A stretch of 14,676 nt of DNA, taken from contig JAFUQW010000035.1 in assembly GCA_017472115.1 (NCBI GenBank), positions 1-14,676 on the forward strand, in the 5' to 3' direction. The notes below the pieces were generated by a model, which was not told the DNA's origin, ran no database searches, and saw nothing but the letters and a program-made list of their open reading frames with translations. The position numbers and the translations under genes are program-made. This document shows positions 1 to 6,549 of the stretch, piece by piece (position 1 is the first letter of the stretch; each line of letters begins with the position of its first letter). Source of the DNA: Bacteroidales bacterium (lineage in GTDB: Bacteria; Bacteroidota; Bacteroidia; Bacteroidales; UBA932).

Positions 1-59
1 GACTTTGTGCTGCCGAGGAGGACCACGTTACGGATGTTTTGGGTTGAATAAGCTTTCAT
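1..59 (-). CDS. Elongation factor G-like GTPase, N-terminal fragment (runs off left edge)
   Basis: Reading leftward from the ATG at 59-57 gives 19 codons starting MKAYSTQNIRNVVLLGSTKS. This matches the opening of the Bacteroidetes EF-G-like translation factors (MKxYxTxxIKNIALLGSxxSGKTTL in my memory of the family): a beta strand (NVVLLG) running into the P-loop GSxxSGKT, which is cut at the window edge. EF-G family GTPases drive ribosome translocation; this paralogue group is usually annotated as EF-G or FusA2, and its exact role is not established. The 5' leader (60-115) is purine-rich with no Shine-Dalgarno, and a good promoter lies at 122-153. Only the tip is visible, so the assignment rests on about 20 residues. 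Another P-loop GTPase is possible but less likely. Confidence 0.68.
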   Translation of the reverse strand, partial: MKAYSTQNIRNVVLLGSTK

Positions 60-121
60 CAGTTTTGTGTGTTATTGTGTTATTTTGTGTTTCTTTCCGT
101 GTCCGTAAAGACACATCCTCG

Positions 122-153
122 CAAATCTAATAAAACAATGTCACAATATCAAT
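122..153 (-). promoter_or_regulatory. Bacteroidetes-type promoter for the EF-G-like gene
   Basis: On the minus strand there is a -33-like ATTG (complement of 150-153), a 20-nt spacer, and a perfect -7 element TAGATTTG (complement of 122-129, consensus TAnnTTTG). The spacing is in the usual 19-21 nt range. Transcription would start near 115-117, leaving a leader of about 55-60 nt before the ATG at 59. Predicted from motif and spacing only. Confidence 0.6.
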
Positions 154-183
154 AAAACAGCTTATCTTTTTATCAGCAGCCCT

Positions 184-387
184 CTACTTTTTCCTTCCGA
201 GAGCTATCATGACATCCTCTCCCGACATACCGAACCTTTCATAAAAAAGATTATCCATCCGGACGCGGTCTGCGCCTATGCTCAGACACATATCCCCGAA
301 ACCCGCAGTTCCGTCGGGCATGGTACTGCCGTCGGACAATATCCAGCACAACTCTTCAAAAAAACATTCCATTCTCATGACAATCAT
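184..387 (-). CDS. Small hypothetical protein (67 aa), uncertain
   Basis: An open frame from the ATG at 387-385 to TAG at 186-184 encodes 67 residues; the frame can extend upstream only to a TTG at 399. I do not recognise the family. The C-terminal half (GADRVRMDNLFYERFGMSG, then EDVMIALGRKK) reads like a compact helical domain with alternating hydrophobic and charged residues. The composition is protein-like: four Cys-free helical turns at the end, three Cys earlier, and a basic C-terminus. No signal peptide or membrane span is visible. It is flanked by the promoter of the EF-G-like gene downstream and an inverted repeat (391-420) directly upstream of the start. A competing plus-strand frame over 278-487 looks like a shadow (low complexity, ending FSFFCCF). 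If this gene is not real, 60-588 is simply a long intergenic region. Confidence 0.45.
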   Translation of the reverse strand: MIVMRMECFFEELCWILSDGSTMPDGTAGFGDMCLSIGADRVRMDNLFYERFGMSGEDVMIALGRKK

Positions 388-390
388 CTT

Positions 391-420
391 TTCCGGCAAA
401 ACTGAACAGATATGCCGGAA
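391..420. repeat. Inverted repeat upstream of the small ORF
   Basis: TTCCGGCA (391-398) and TGCCGGAA (413-420) are perfect 8-bp inverted copies around a 14-nt loop, ending 3 nt before the ATG at 387. A further CCGGCAT at 445-451 repeats the core and could pair with ATGCCGG at 412-418. It could be a protein-binding site or a leader hairpin that limits translation of the 67-aa ORF. The function is inferred only from position. Confidence 0.45.
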
Positions 421-554
421 AAACCAAACTTTTGTGACGAAAAACCGGCATCAGGACAAAGATTTTTCTTTTTTTTGTTGTTTTTGAATCTTTTTTACAA
501 GAATTTCTTGCCATTCATCGGTTTTTCTTGTTTATAATGTGATGTCCTATCAGA

Positions 555-562
555 TATTTTTG
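555..562 (+). promoter_or_regulatory. -7 promoter element upstream of the XRE regulator
   Basis: TATTTTTG matches the Bacteroidetes -7 consensus TAnnTTTG and lies 26 nt before the ATG at 589, giving a predicted leader of about 20 nt. The -33 region is weak: CTTG at 527-530 is 24 nt away and only TTTA sits at the ideal distance. The surrounding 461-540 is strongly T-rich, as is common upstream of promoters. Confidence 0.4.
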
Positions 563-588
563 CCCCATCAATCATCAACTGACGGGAT

Positions 589-975
589 ATGGACAACATC
601 TCCATCAAAAACAACATACGCAACAAAAGAAGGGAACGGAAATTCACTCAGGAAGAGGTGGCACACCGGCTCGGAATTTCGCTGACGGCATACCGTGATT
701 TCGAGAAAGGGGGTACTTCTATCGTGAACGGCCACATTATAAAGCTCGCCGACCTTCTTGAAACGACAACAGAAGAACTCGTGTTAGGCTACAAGCCGGC
801 AATGGAACAGAGTTCGGTTCTCGAAGATGTCAGGAATGACTACGGAAACAGGATCAGCAATCTCGAAAAACGTATCATCGACCTTGAAAAACTGGTGAAT
901 TCACTCGAAGAAACCGTAGCTACAAAGAACGAAATAATAAGAATGCTCCGAAAAACTCTTGATGAGGCAAAATAG
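589..975 (+). CDS. XRE-family HTH DNA-binding regulator with C-terminal coiled coil
   Basis: This 128-aa protein carries an HTH_3/Cro-C1 domain at residues 8-66: helix 2 is FTQEEVAHRLGIS (19-31), the recognition helix is about LTAYRDFEKG (32-41), and the domain ends with the typical LADLLETTTEELV. Residues 80-126 form a long heptad pattern of Ile, Leu and Val rich in Glu and Lys, so the C-terminus is very likely a dimerising coiled coil with no ligand domain. The start is the first ATG in frame, preceded by a promoter -7 box and no Shine-Dalgarno. rnhB begins 18 nt after its stop, so the two may be co-transcribed. The target is unknown; the AT-rich region just upstream is the obvious candidate for autoregulation. 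Family assignment is firm, the biological role is not. Confidence 0.9.
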   Translation: MDNISIKNNIRNKRRERKFTQEEVAHRLGISLTAYRDFEKGGTSIVNGHIIKLADLLETTTEELVLGYKPAMEQSSVLEDVRNDYGNRISNLEKRIIDLEKLVNSLEETVATKNEIIRMLRKTLDEAK

Positions 976-989
976 ATTGCGTATTTTTG
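958..989 (+). promoter_or_regulatory. Internal promoter for rnhB at the end of the XRE gene
   Basis: CTTG (958-961), a 20-nt spacer and TATTTTTG (982-989) give a good Bacteroidetes -33/-7 pair. The -33 part lies within the last codons of the XRE gene. Only 4 nt separate the -7 box from the rnhB ATG at 994, so transcription would start at or within 1-3 nt of the start codon, implying a leaderless or nearly leaderless transcript. Confidence 0.5.
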
Positions 990-993
990 CAGA

Positions 994-1605
994 ATGCGCA
1001 ATGAACCACATCTACTGAATTATCTGGTTGCAGACCGTATGGAAGCGGGATGCGACGAAGCCGGGCGCGGACCTTTGGCCGGTCCCGTATTCGCGGCTTC
1101 CGTCATCCTTCCGAAAGACTTCCATCATCCTCTGCTGAACGATTCAAAGAAAATGACAGAAAAGTCACGAGACCTTCTCCGTCCGATCATCGAGCGGGAG
1201 GCTGTCGCGTGGGCTGTGGAGGAAGTGAGCGCAGAGGAGATCGATACCATCAACATTCTGAACGCTTCGATTGCAGGCATGCAGAGAGCTGTAAGCAAAC
1301 TCGGTGTTAAGCCGGATTTCCTGCTGATCGACGGCAACAGATTCAAGCCGTTCGAAGGATATGAATACCAATGCATCGTAAAAGGAGATGCAAAGTTCGC
1401 TTGTATCGCGGCGGCTTCCGTCCTGGCAAAGACATACAGGGACGAATACATGAAACGTCTGGCTGCAGAATTCCCGCAATACGGGTGGGAAAGGAACATG
1501 GGATATCCTACCAAGGAACACATCGAGGCGATCATGAAATACGGTTATACGCCTCATCATCGCAGGAGTTTCCATCTGAAGCAGCTGGAGCCGACGTTGT
1601 TTTGA
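994..1605 (+). CDS. rnhB: Ribonuclease HII
   Basis: RNase HII cuts the RNA strand of RNA/DNA hybrids, in particular single ribonucleotides misincorporated into DNA. The protein is 203 aa, a normal length. The signature GCDEAGRGPLAGPV lies at residues 19-32. By alignment with E. coli RnhB from memory (D16, E17, D108, D126), the metal-binding residues are D21 and E22, D113 (LLIDGNRF) and D132 (KGDAK). The motifs LLNDSKK (47-53), NILNAS (87-92), AASVLAKTYRDEYM (140-153) and YPTKEH...HHRRSFH (171-194) are all in place. The ATG at 994 gives the N-terminal length expected for Bacteroidetes homologues, with LLNYL just before the first active-site strand. It lies 18 nt after the XRE gene and just before the S46 peptidase on the same strand. 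Confidence 0.97.
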   Translation: MRNEPHLLNYLVADRMEAGCDEAGRGPLAGPVFAASVILPKDFHHPLLNDSKKMTEKSRDLLRPIIEREAVAWAVEEVSAEEIDTINILNASIAGMQRAVSKLGVKPDFLLIDGNRFKPFEGYEYQCIVKGDAKFACIAAASVLAKTYRDEYMKRLAAEFPQYGWERNMGYPTKEHIEAIMKYGYTPHHRRSFHLKQLEPTLF

Positions 1606-1625
1606 AAATGACTAAACGATATCAT

Positions 1626-3773
1626 ATGAAAAAGATTTTAAGTATTGTTGCTGCTCTGACAGTATTTGCAGGCAGCATGAGGGCAGATGAGGGAATGTGG
1701 CTTCTTCCTCTGATCCAGAAGATGAACGCACAGGCCATGCAGGATCTCGGCTGCGAACTCACACCGGAGCAGATCTACAGCATCAACAACACCTCGCTCA
1801 AGGATGCCATAGTGCAGTTCGGAGGCGGATGCACAGGAGAAATCATCTCTGCAGAAGGACTTCTCGTGACCAACCATCACTGCGGCTACGGCAACATCCA
1901 GAAGCTCAGCAGCGTGGAACACGACTATCTCAAGGACGGATACTGGGCGATGAACCGTGGAGAAGAACTTCCATGCGAAGGACTCACCGTGACATTCCTC
2001 GAATATATGAAGGATGTCACCCCGATGATTGCCAAGGCCGAGAAGAAGGCCCGCAAGGAATTCAAGGATGATGAGGCAAAGGTTGAAGAGGCCATAGTAA
2101 AGGCCATGACGGAAATCGCAGAAGAAGCAAAAAATCATAATCCTCACTGCCACACCCAGGTAACCGCCTTCTATAATCAGAATGTGTATTACCTTATTGT
2201 ATATAAGACATACAGGGACGTGCGCTTCGTGGGTGCACCGCCTTCATCGATCGGCAAGTTCGGCGCCGACACCGACAACTGGATGTGGCCTCGTCACACA
2301 TGCGACTTCTCCATGTTCCGTGTCTATGCCGACAAAGACAACAATCCTGCCGACTACTCACCGGAGAATGTGCCTCTCAGGGCAAAGAATCATCTCAAGA
2401 TTTCCCTTGCTGGAGTGCAGGAGGGCGACTATACTATGATCATGGGTTATCCGGGACGCACAACCCGTTTCCAGACATCTCCGGAACTCAAGTTCCAGCT
2501 CCAGAGCAACGACATCAGCATCGCGGCACGCACCATCCGTCAGGATGTGATGCTCGAGGACATGCTTGCCGACCCTAAGGTGAAAATCCAGTATGCAAGC
2601 AAGTATTCCGGCTCCACCAATGCATGGAAGAAGTGGCAGGGAATGAAGCTCGCATTCGAGAAGTTAGACATCATCGGCCGCGCAGAGCAGGAGGAAGCCG
2701 CATTCACAGAATGGGTGAATGCCAGCAGGAAGCGTCAGGAAAAATACGGAAACGCCCTCAAGAATCTTAAGGACGGTATCGAGGCCGGAAAGGCAGCCAA
2801 CCTTGCCTTCACGAAGGCATATGAGTCCGTGTATCGGATCGAACTGACCAATTTCGCTCTTACGATGAACATCATGTTCCAGAGGGCCCTGACCAACGGA
2901 CAGGACACGGATGCCGCACTTCAGACTGCTTTGGATCATATTGTCAGACAATATGGCGATTATTCGGTTTCGACAGACCGCAAGGTGGCAAAGGCCCTGA
3001 TGAAGCACTATCGTGAGATTGCAGCTCCTGAAAACTATCTGAAAGGACTCCCTGAAGATTTCGCCACAATGGATATAGACGCTTTCGTTGACAGACTTTT
3101 CGACAGCAGCGTTTTCGTTTCCGAAGAGAAGCTCAGGGCTGCAATCGAAGAAAAAGGCGCGGATGTAATGAAGGACCCAGCCGTCCTGACAGGTCTGTCC
3201 ATCTATCAGGAAGCGCTTGGTGCACAGATTCTTGCAAGCAAGTCGGCAGAGGCTCTCGCTTCGGCAAGAAAGGTCTATACAGCCGGACTTCTTGAATGGA
3301 AGGAGGGCGAGCCTTCGTACCCGGACGCAAATTTCACTATGAGATTGACTTATGGCACAGTGAAGGGATATTCGCCTAAGGATGCCGTGATTTACAGGCA
3401 CTATACCACACTCGACGGTGTGATGGAAAAGGAAGATCCGGACAACTGGGAATTCGTGGTTCCGGCAAAGCTCAAGGAACTCTGGAAGAACAAGGATTTC
3501 GGCCGCTATGGCACTGCAGACGGCAAGATGCCTACATGCTTCCTCAGCAACAACGACATCACGGGAGGTAATTCGGGCAGCCCGATCATGAACTCACGCG
3601 GCGAGCTCATCGGCCTTGCATTCGACGGCAACTGGGAATCCATGAGCAGCGATGTAATGTTCGAGCCTGATCTTCAGAGATGTATCAACGTGGATATCCG
3701 TTATGTACTTTTCATCGTGGATAAATTCGGTGGTGCAGGATATCTGATCGATGAAATGACTATTGTTGAATAA
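1626..3773 (+). CDS. Exported S46-family dipeptidyl peptidase (DPP7-like)
   Basis: This 715-aa serine exopeptidase removes dipeptides from the N-terminus of peptides in the periplasm, feeding amino-acid-fermenting bacteria. A signal peptide is clear: MKK, a hydrophobic stretch ILSIVAALTVFAG, and likely cleavage after SMRA (residue 20). The chymotrypsin-like catalytic triad is H85 (TNHHCGY), D227 (HTCDFS) and S650 (GGNSGSP). H85 and D227 coincide with the numbers I recall for Porphyromonas gingivalis DPP11. The residue 18 after the serine (G668, in FDGN) is Gly, the DPP7-type choice associated with hydrophobic P1 residues; DPP11 has Arg there for Asp/Glu. I chose the ATG at 1626; one at 1608 would add MTKRYH, and the much longer upstream frame runs inside rnhB and is not credible. 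The 20-nt gap suggests co-transcription with rnhB. Confidence 0.93.
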   Translation: MKKILSIVAALTVFAGSMRADEGMWLLPLIQKMNAQAMQDLGCELTPEQIYSINNTSLKDAIVQFGGGCTGEIISAEGLLVTNHHCGYGNIQKLSSVEHDYLKDGYWAMNRGEELPCEGLTVTFLEYMKDVTPMIAKAEKKARKEFKDDEAKVEEAIVKAMTEIAEEAKNHNPHCHTQVTAFYNQNVYYLIVYKTYRDVRFVGAPPSSIGKFGADTDNWMWPRHTCDFSMFRVYADKDNNPADYSPENVPLRAKNHLKISLAGVQEGDYTMIMGYPGRTTRFQTSPELKFQLQSNDISIAARTIRQDVMLEDMLADPKVKIQYASKYSGSTNAWKKWQGMKLAFEKLDIIGRAEQEEAAFTEWVNASRKRQEKYGNALKNLKDGIEAGKAANLAFTKAYESVYRIELTNFALTMNIMFQRALTNGQDTDAALQTALDHIVRQYGDYSVSTDRKVAKALMKHYREIAAPENYLKGLPEDFATMDIDAFVDRLFDSSVFVSEEKLRAAIEEKGADVMKDPAVLTGLSIYQEALGAQILASKSAEALASARKVYTAGLLEWKEGEPSYPDANFTMRLTYGTVKGYSPKDAVIYRHYTTLDGVMEKEDPDNWEFVVPAKLKELWKNKDFGRYGTADGKMPTCFLSNNDITGGNSGSPIMNSRGELIGLAFDGNWESMSSDVMFEPDLQRCINVDIRYVLFIVDKFGGAGYLIDEMTIVE

Positions 3774-3823
3774 TTGAAAGAGGTAATGATATATCTGTTT
3801 GCACTTCAGAAATCATCCATTCA

Positions 3824-3889
3824 CTGTCATGCTGAACGAAGTGAAGCATCTTTACAATAAAGATTCTTCGCTGACGCTCAGAATGACAG
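3824..3889. repeat. Palindromic intergenic repeat, copy 1 (left arm + right arm)
   Basis: The left arm 3824-3853 (starting CTGTCATGCTGA, ending GCATCTTT) and the right arm 3861-3889 (AGATTCTTCGCTG ... CAGAATGACAG) are imperfect inverted copies that would fold into a long stem around TACAATA. This is the type of short repeat found widely between genes of Bacteroidetes (GTCATTCTGAGCGAAGCGAAGAATCT and its complement, from memory). It starts 50 nt after the S46 stop and may also act as a 3' hairpin, though no clear T-tract follows. Confidence 0.8.
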
Positions 3890-3920
3890 TTAGTGTAATC
3901 ATTTATATCGTTACCTTGAA

Positions 3921-3989
3921 AGATCCTTCGCTATGCTCAGGATGACAGTCGGTCATTCTGAATGAAACGAAGTAAAAAGAAGAATCTTT
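3921..3989. repeat. Palindromic intergenic repeat, copy 2 (right arm + left arm), next to the mrp start
   Basis: A right arm at 3921-3948 (AGATCCTTCGCTATGCTCAGGATGACAG) is followed at 3952-3989 by a degenerate left arm (GTCATTCTGAATGAAACG ... AGAATCTTT). The order is inverted relative to copy 1. The inner ends AGGATGAC and GTCATTCT pair tightly around a short loop. The element ends about 6 nt before the ATG of mrp, so the hairpin would include the leader of that gene, and part of the repeat reads as an apparent N-terminal extension of Mrp. Confidence 0.75.
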
Positions 3990-3994
3990 ACAAC

Positions 3995-5056
3995 ATGAAG
4001 GTAAACGAAGTGAACAAATGGCTCTTCGAGGTCCAGCATCCCGCAAAGGGTGACAGGAACGTCGTCGAGCTCGGAATGGTAGAAAATGTGGCTATCGAAG
4101 AAGGCAAGGTAAGCGTGACCCTTGCCTTCTCGAAGCACCGCGACCCGCTTGCCGAATATCTCATAGGCAGCACCAAGGCAGCGATAATCAGGAATGCCCC
4201 TGCAGGAACAGAGGTCGAAGTCAAGACCATCATCAAAGACGAAGCACCGAAGAAGAAGCCGGGACTTGACCTCGGACTTGAAGAACTGGTGGGAGTCAGG
4301 CACATCATCGGTATAGCATCCGGCAAGGGCGGAGTAGGCAAATCAACCGTATCGGTCAATCTGGCCGTGGCCCTCGCCCGTCTCGGCTACAAGGTCGGAC
4401 TCGCCGATGCAGATGTCTATGGTCCGTCTGTGCCTAAGATGACGGCAACGGAAGGCATGATGCCTGACGCAATTCAGGAAGGAGACAGGGAAGTCATCCT
4501 GCCTATGGAGAAATACGGCATCAAATGGATGTCGATAGGCTATTTTGCAAGTCCCGAGCAGGCACTGATCTGGCGCGGACCTATGGCTTGCAACGCCCTC
4601 AAGCAGATGATCCTGCAGGTTCGTTGGGGCGAGCTCGACTTCCTCCTGATCGACATGCCTCCGGGAACGGGTGACATCCACATCAGCCTCGTTCACGACA
4701 TTCCGCTCGAGGGTGCTGTAATAGTAAGCACACCTCAGGATGTGGCACTCGCCGATGTTGAGAAAGGAGTGAACATGTTCCGCAACAAGGATGTCAACAA
4801 GCCTATCATAGGTCTTGTGGAGAACATGGCCTGGTTCACCCCTGAAGAGCATCCTGATGAGAAATACTACCTTTTCGGAAAGGACGGCGGCATCCGTATG
4901 GCAGAAAAATACGGAATTCCGCTCTTAGGTCAGATTCCTATCGTGCAGAGCATCCGCGAAGGCGGAGACAGCGGTGAACCGGCAGCTCTTTCCAGCCGTC
5001 CGGACGGTCTCGCCTTCATCGCACTCGCAGAAAGACTGGCTGAAGCCATGAAATAA
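3995..5056 (+). CDS. mrp: Mrp/NBP35-type P-loop ATPase, putative Fe-S cluster carrier
   Basis: 353 aa from the ATG at 3995. Residues 1-82 form a MIP18/DUF59 domain and about 100-350 a ParA/MinD-like ATPase. The deviant Walker A is SGKGGVGKST (109-118), followed by DADVYGPS (138-145) and LLIDMPPGTGD (217-227). Mrp/ApbC proteins bind and transfer Fe-S clusters to target enzymes in the cytoplasm. The C-terminal CxxC that holds the cluster in E. coli Mrp is absent: after ENMAWF (276-281) comes TPEEHPDEKYYLFG, and C199 is the only Cys in the protein. From memory this variant is usual in Bacteroidetes homologues. The frame is open 11 codons further upstream, but those codons (MKRSKKKNLYN) are translated repeat DNA, so the ATG at 3995 is preferred. 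It converges on tnaA. Confidence 0.93.
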   Translation: MKVNEVNKWLFEVQHPAKGDRNVVELGMVENVAIEEGKVSVTLAFSKHRDPLAEYLIGSTKAAIIRNAPAGTEVEVKTIIKDEAPKKKPGLDLGLEELVGVRHIIGIASGKGGVGKSTVSVNLAVALARLGYKVGLADADVYGPSVPKMTATEGMMPDAIQEGDREVILPMEKYGIKWMSIGYFASPEQALIWRGPMACNALKQMILQVRWGELDFLLIDMPPGTGDIHISLVHDIPLEGAVIVSTPQDVALADVEKGVNMFRNKDVNKPIIGLVENMAWFTPEEHPDEKYYLFGKDGGIRMAEKYGIPLLGQIPIVQSIREGGDSGEPAALSSRPDGLAFIALAERLAEAMK

Positions 5057-5080
5057 ATTCTCTACCGAAAACATGGTAGC

Positions 5081-5147
5081 AAAATAAGCTGAAAACGCTC
5101 CCGGTTTCCTTTTTTGAGGCATAACCGGGAGCGTTTTCAGCTATTTT
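5081..5147. terminator. Strong bidirectional terminator between mrp and tnaA
   Basis: Arms 5087-5106 (AGCTGAAAACGC ... CGGTT) and 5123-5142 are perfectly complementary over 20 bp with a 16-nt loop. After a one-base bulge the stem extends by AAAAT (5081-5085) and ATTTT (5143-5147), which supply the A/T tracts needed on either strand. It lies 30 nt after the mrp stop and also downstream of the convergent tnaA, as expected for a shared rho-independent terminator. Confidence 0.85.
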
Positions 5148-5149
5148 AT

Positions 5150-5165
5150 AAAGTCGCAAGACTTT
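5150..5165 (+). other. Short hairpin with GNRA loop
   Basis: AAAGTC (5150-5155), loop GCAA, GACTTT (5160-5165): a 6-bp stem closed by a GNRA-type tetraloop when read on the plus strand. It sits between the strong terminator and the palindrome at the end of tnaA and shares two bases with the latter. Its function is unknown; it could be an accessory 3'-end structure. Confidence 0.4.
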
Positions 5166-5202
5166 CACAGTAAAATTAGAGTCTCTCTAATTTTACTGTG
5201 AA
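5164..5202. terminator. 18-bp palindrome overlapping the tnaA stop codon
   Basis: Arms 5164-5181 (TTCACAGTAAAATTAGAG) and 5185-5202 are perfect inverted copies around a 3-nt loop (TCT). The right arm and loop encode the C-terminal residues FTVKLER of tryptophanase, and the left arm contains the last codon and the TAA stop (5178-5176). In the tnaA mRNA it would form a very stable stem spanning the stop codon, acting as a 3' stabiliser or a first terminator before the stronger one at 5081-5147. Confidence 0.7.
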
Positions 5203-6549
5203 GTGGCGCATCAATTCGGTTTCCCAAACGATCTTCACACCGCGTGTGATCTCATGACGACGGTCATAGACATTCTTGAGTGCAGCTGCAATCACATCCA
5301 TGTGGTTGTTGGTATAGACACGACGTGCTATGCAGAGACGGAGAAGGTCAAGACCTCCGAAACGGTTCTCACGGGTAACAGGATCACGGTCGGCGAGGAT
5401 GTAACCGATCTCACAGCCACGTACACCGGCCTCGATGTAGAGCTCGATTGCAAGAGTCTGTGCAGGGAACTCTTCCTTCGGAACCTGATCGAGAACGCGG
5501 TCTGCGTCAACGAAGAGAGCGTGACCGCCGACAGGACGCTGATAAGGGATTCCGTACTCGTCGAGCTTTGCAGCAAGATACTGCACCTGACGGATACGTG
5601 TCTCGATGGTCTCGAGCTCTGTGTTCTCGTCAAGACCTACTGCAAGAGCAGCCATGTCACGACCGTTCATACCACCGTATGTAAGGAAGCCCTCGAACGG
5701 AATACAGAATTTCTTTGCACCCTCGTACCAGTCCTCATGACGTGTAGCGATGAAACCGCCCATGTTCACGAGACCGTCCTTCTTCGATGACATGGTCATA
5801 CCGTCTGCGTATGAGAACATCTCCTTGCAGATTTCCTTGATGGTCTTGTCACCGTAACCTTCCTCACGAGTGCGGATGAAATATGCATTCTCAACGAAAC
5901 GGGCAGAGTCGAAGATCACGCGCTTGCCGTACTTGTCTGCGATTGCACGAACCTCGCGGAGATTCTGCATTGATACAGGCTGTCCTCCTGCTGTGTTGTT
6001 GGTGATTGTAACGATGATGAAAGGAACCTTGTCTGCATTCTCGGCAAGCACCTTCTCGAGCTTCTTAGGGTCAACGTTACCCTTGAAAGGAACCTCGAGC
6101 TGAGTATCCTTTGCCTCGTCAACAGTGCAGTCAACCGCGAATGCCTTACGGCTCTCGATATGACCCTTTGTGGTGTCGAAGTGAGAGTTGCCAGGAACGA
6201 TGGCATCAGCTTTCACGAGATGGCTGAAAAGCACGTTCTCGGCTGCACGACCCTGGTGAGTAGGGATGACATACTCGAATCCGGTGATTCTGGTGATAGT
6301 ATCCTTAAGCTGGAAGAAAGATGCCGAACCTGCGTAGCTCTCGTCACCCATCATCATCGCAGCCCACTGACGGTCGCTCATCGCTCCTGTACCTGAGTCT
6401 GTAAGACAGTCGATATAAACCTGGTCTGACTTGAGCTGGAAAAGATTATAGTCCGCTTCCTTGATCCACTGCTCACGTTCTGCACGTGTGCTCATTCGGA
6501 GTGGCTCCACCATCTTGATCTTCCAAGATTCTGCAAAAGGTAATTCCAT
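5176..6549 (-). CDS. tnaA: Tryptophanase (tryptophan indole-lyase)
   Basis: A PLP enzyme of 457 aa that splits L-tryptophan into indole, pyruvate and ammonia. The PLP lysine is K257 in SSKKD (254-258), D214 (IFDSAR) holds the pyridine nitrogen, and R404 (LLRLCIARR) binds the substrate carboxylate. The close relative tyrosine phenol-lyase is excluded by the discriminating sites as I recall them: D125 in HFDTTKGH (Thr in TPL, Asp in tryptophanase), I381 in CEIG (Arg381 in TPL) and H449 in RHFTVKL (Phe in TPL, His in tryptophanase). Other family motifs: LTDSGTGAMSD (49-59), PTHQGR (96-101), TNNTAGGQPVSM (183-194). The 114 nt upstream contain no ATG on this strand, so there is no TnaC-like leader peptide. 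GH97 lies upstream on the same strand; tnaA probably has its own promoter. Confidence 0.93.
   Translation of the reverse strand: MELPFAESWKIKMVEPLRMSTRAEREQWIKEADYNLFQLKSDQVYIDCLTDSGTGAMSDRQWAAMMMGDESYAGSASFFQLKDTITRITGFEYVIPTHQGRAAENVLFSHLVKADAIVPGNSHFDTTKGHIESRKAFAVDCTVDEAKDTQLEVPFKGNVDPKKLEKVLAENADKVPFIIVTITNNTAGGQPVSMQNLREVRAIADKYGKRVIFDSARFVENAYFIRTREEGYGDKTIKEICKEMFSYADGMTMSSKKDGLVNMGGFIATRHEDWYEGAKKFCIPFEGFLTYGGMNGRDMAALAVGLDENTELETIETRIRQVQYLAAKLDEYGIPYQRPVGGHALFVDADRVLDQVPKEEFPAQTLAIELYIEAGVRGCEIGYILADRDPVTRENRFGGLDLLRLCIARRVYTNNHMDVIAAALKNVYDRRHEITRGVKIVWETELMRHFTVKLERL

Noticed and set aside
120..183. Terminator for the small reverse ORF (GCT...AGC stem with T-run)
   Set aside because: The stem is only about 6 bp with a mismatch and overlaps the promoter of the EF-G-like gene; too weak to call.
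278..487. 69-aa plus-strand frame near the left end
   Set aside because: Low-complexity ending (FSFFCCF from a T-run), overlaps the more protein-like reverse frame, no promoter.
1371..1625. 85-residue N-terminal extension of the S46 peptidase
   Set aside because: It lies out of frame inside rnhB, has no family resemblance, and a proper signal peptide begins at the ATG at 1626.
3962..3994. Eleven-codon N-terminal extension of Mrp
   Set aside because: The codons are part of the palindromic repeat; the next ATG matches the homologous start.
3774..3994. Insertion sequence or MITE with target duplications
   Set aside because: No transposase and no clear flanking direct repeats; the arms match a general intergenic palindromic repeat instead.
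5176..6549. Tyrosine phenol-lyase as the identity of the PLP enzyme
   Set aside because: The residues that separate the two enzymes (D125, I381, H449) are of the tryptophanase type.
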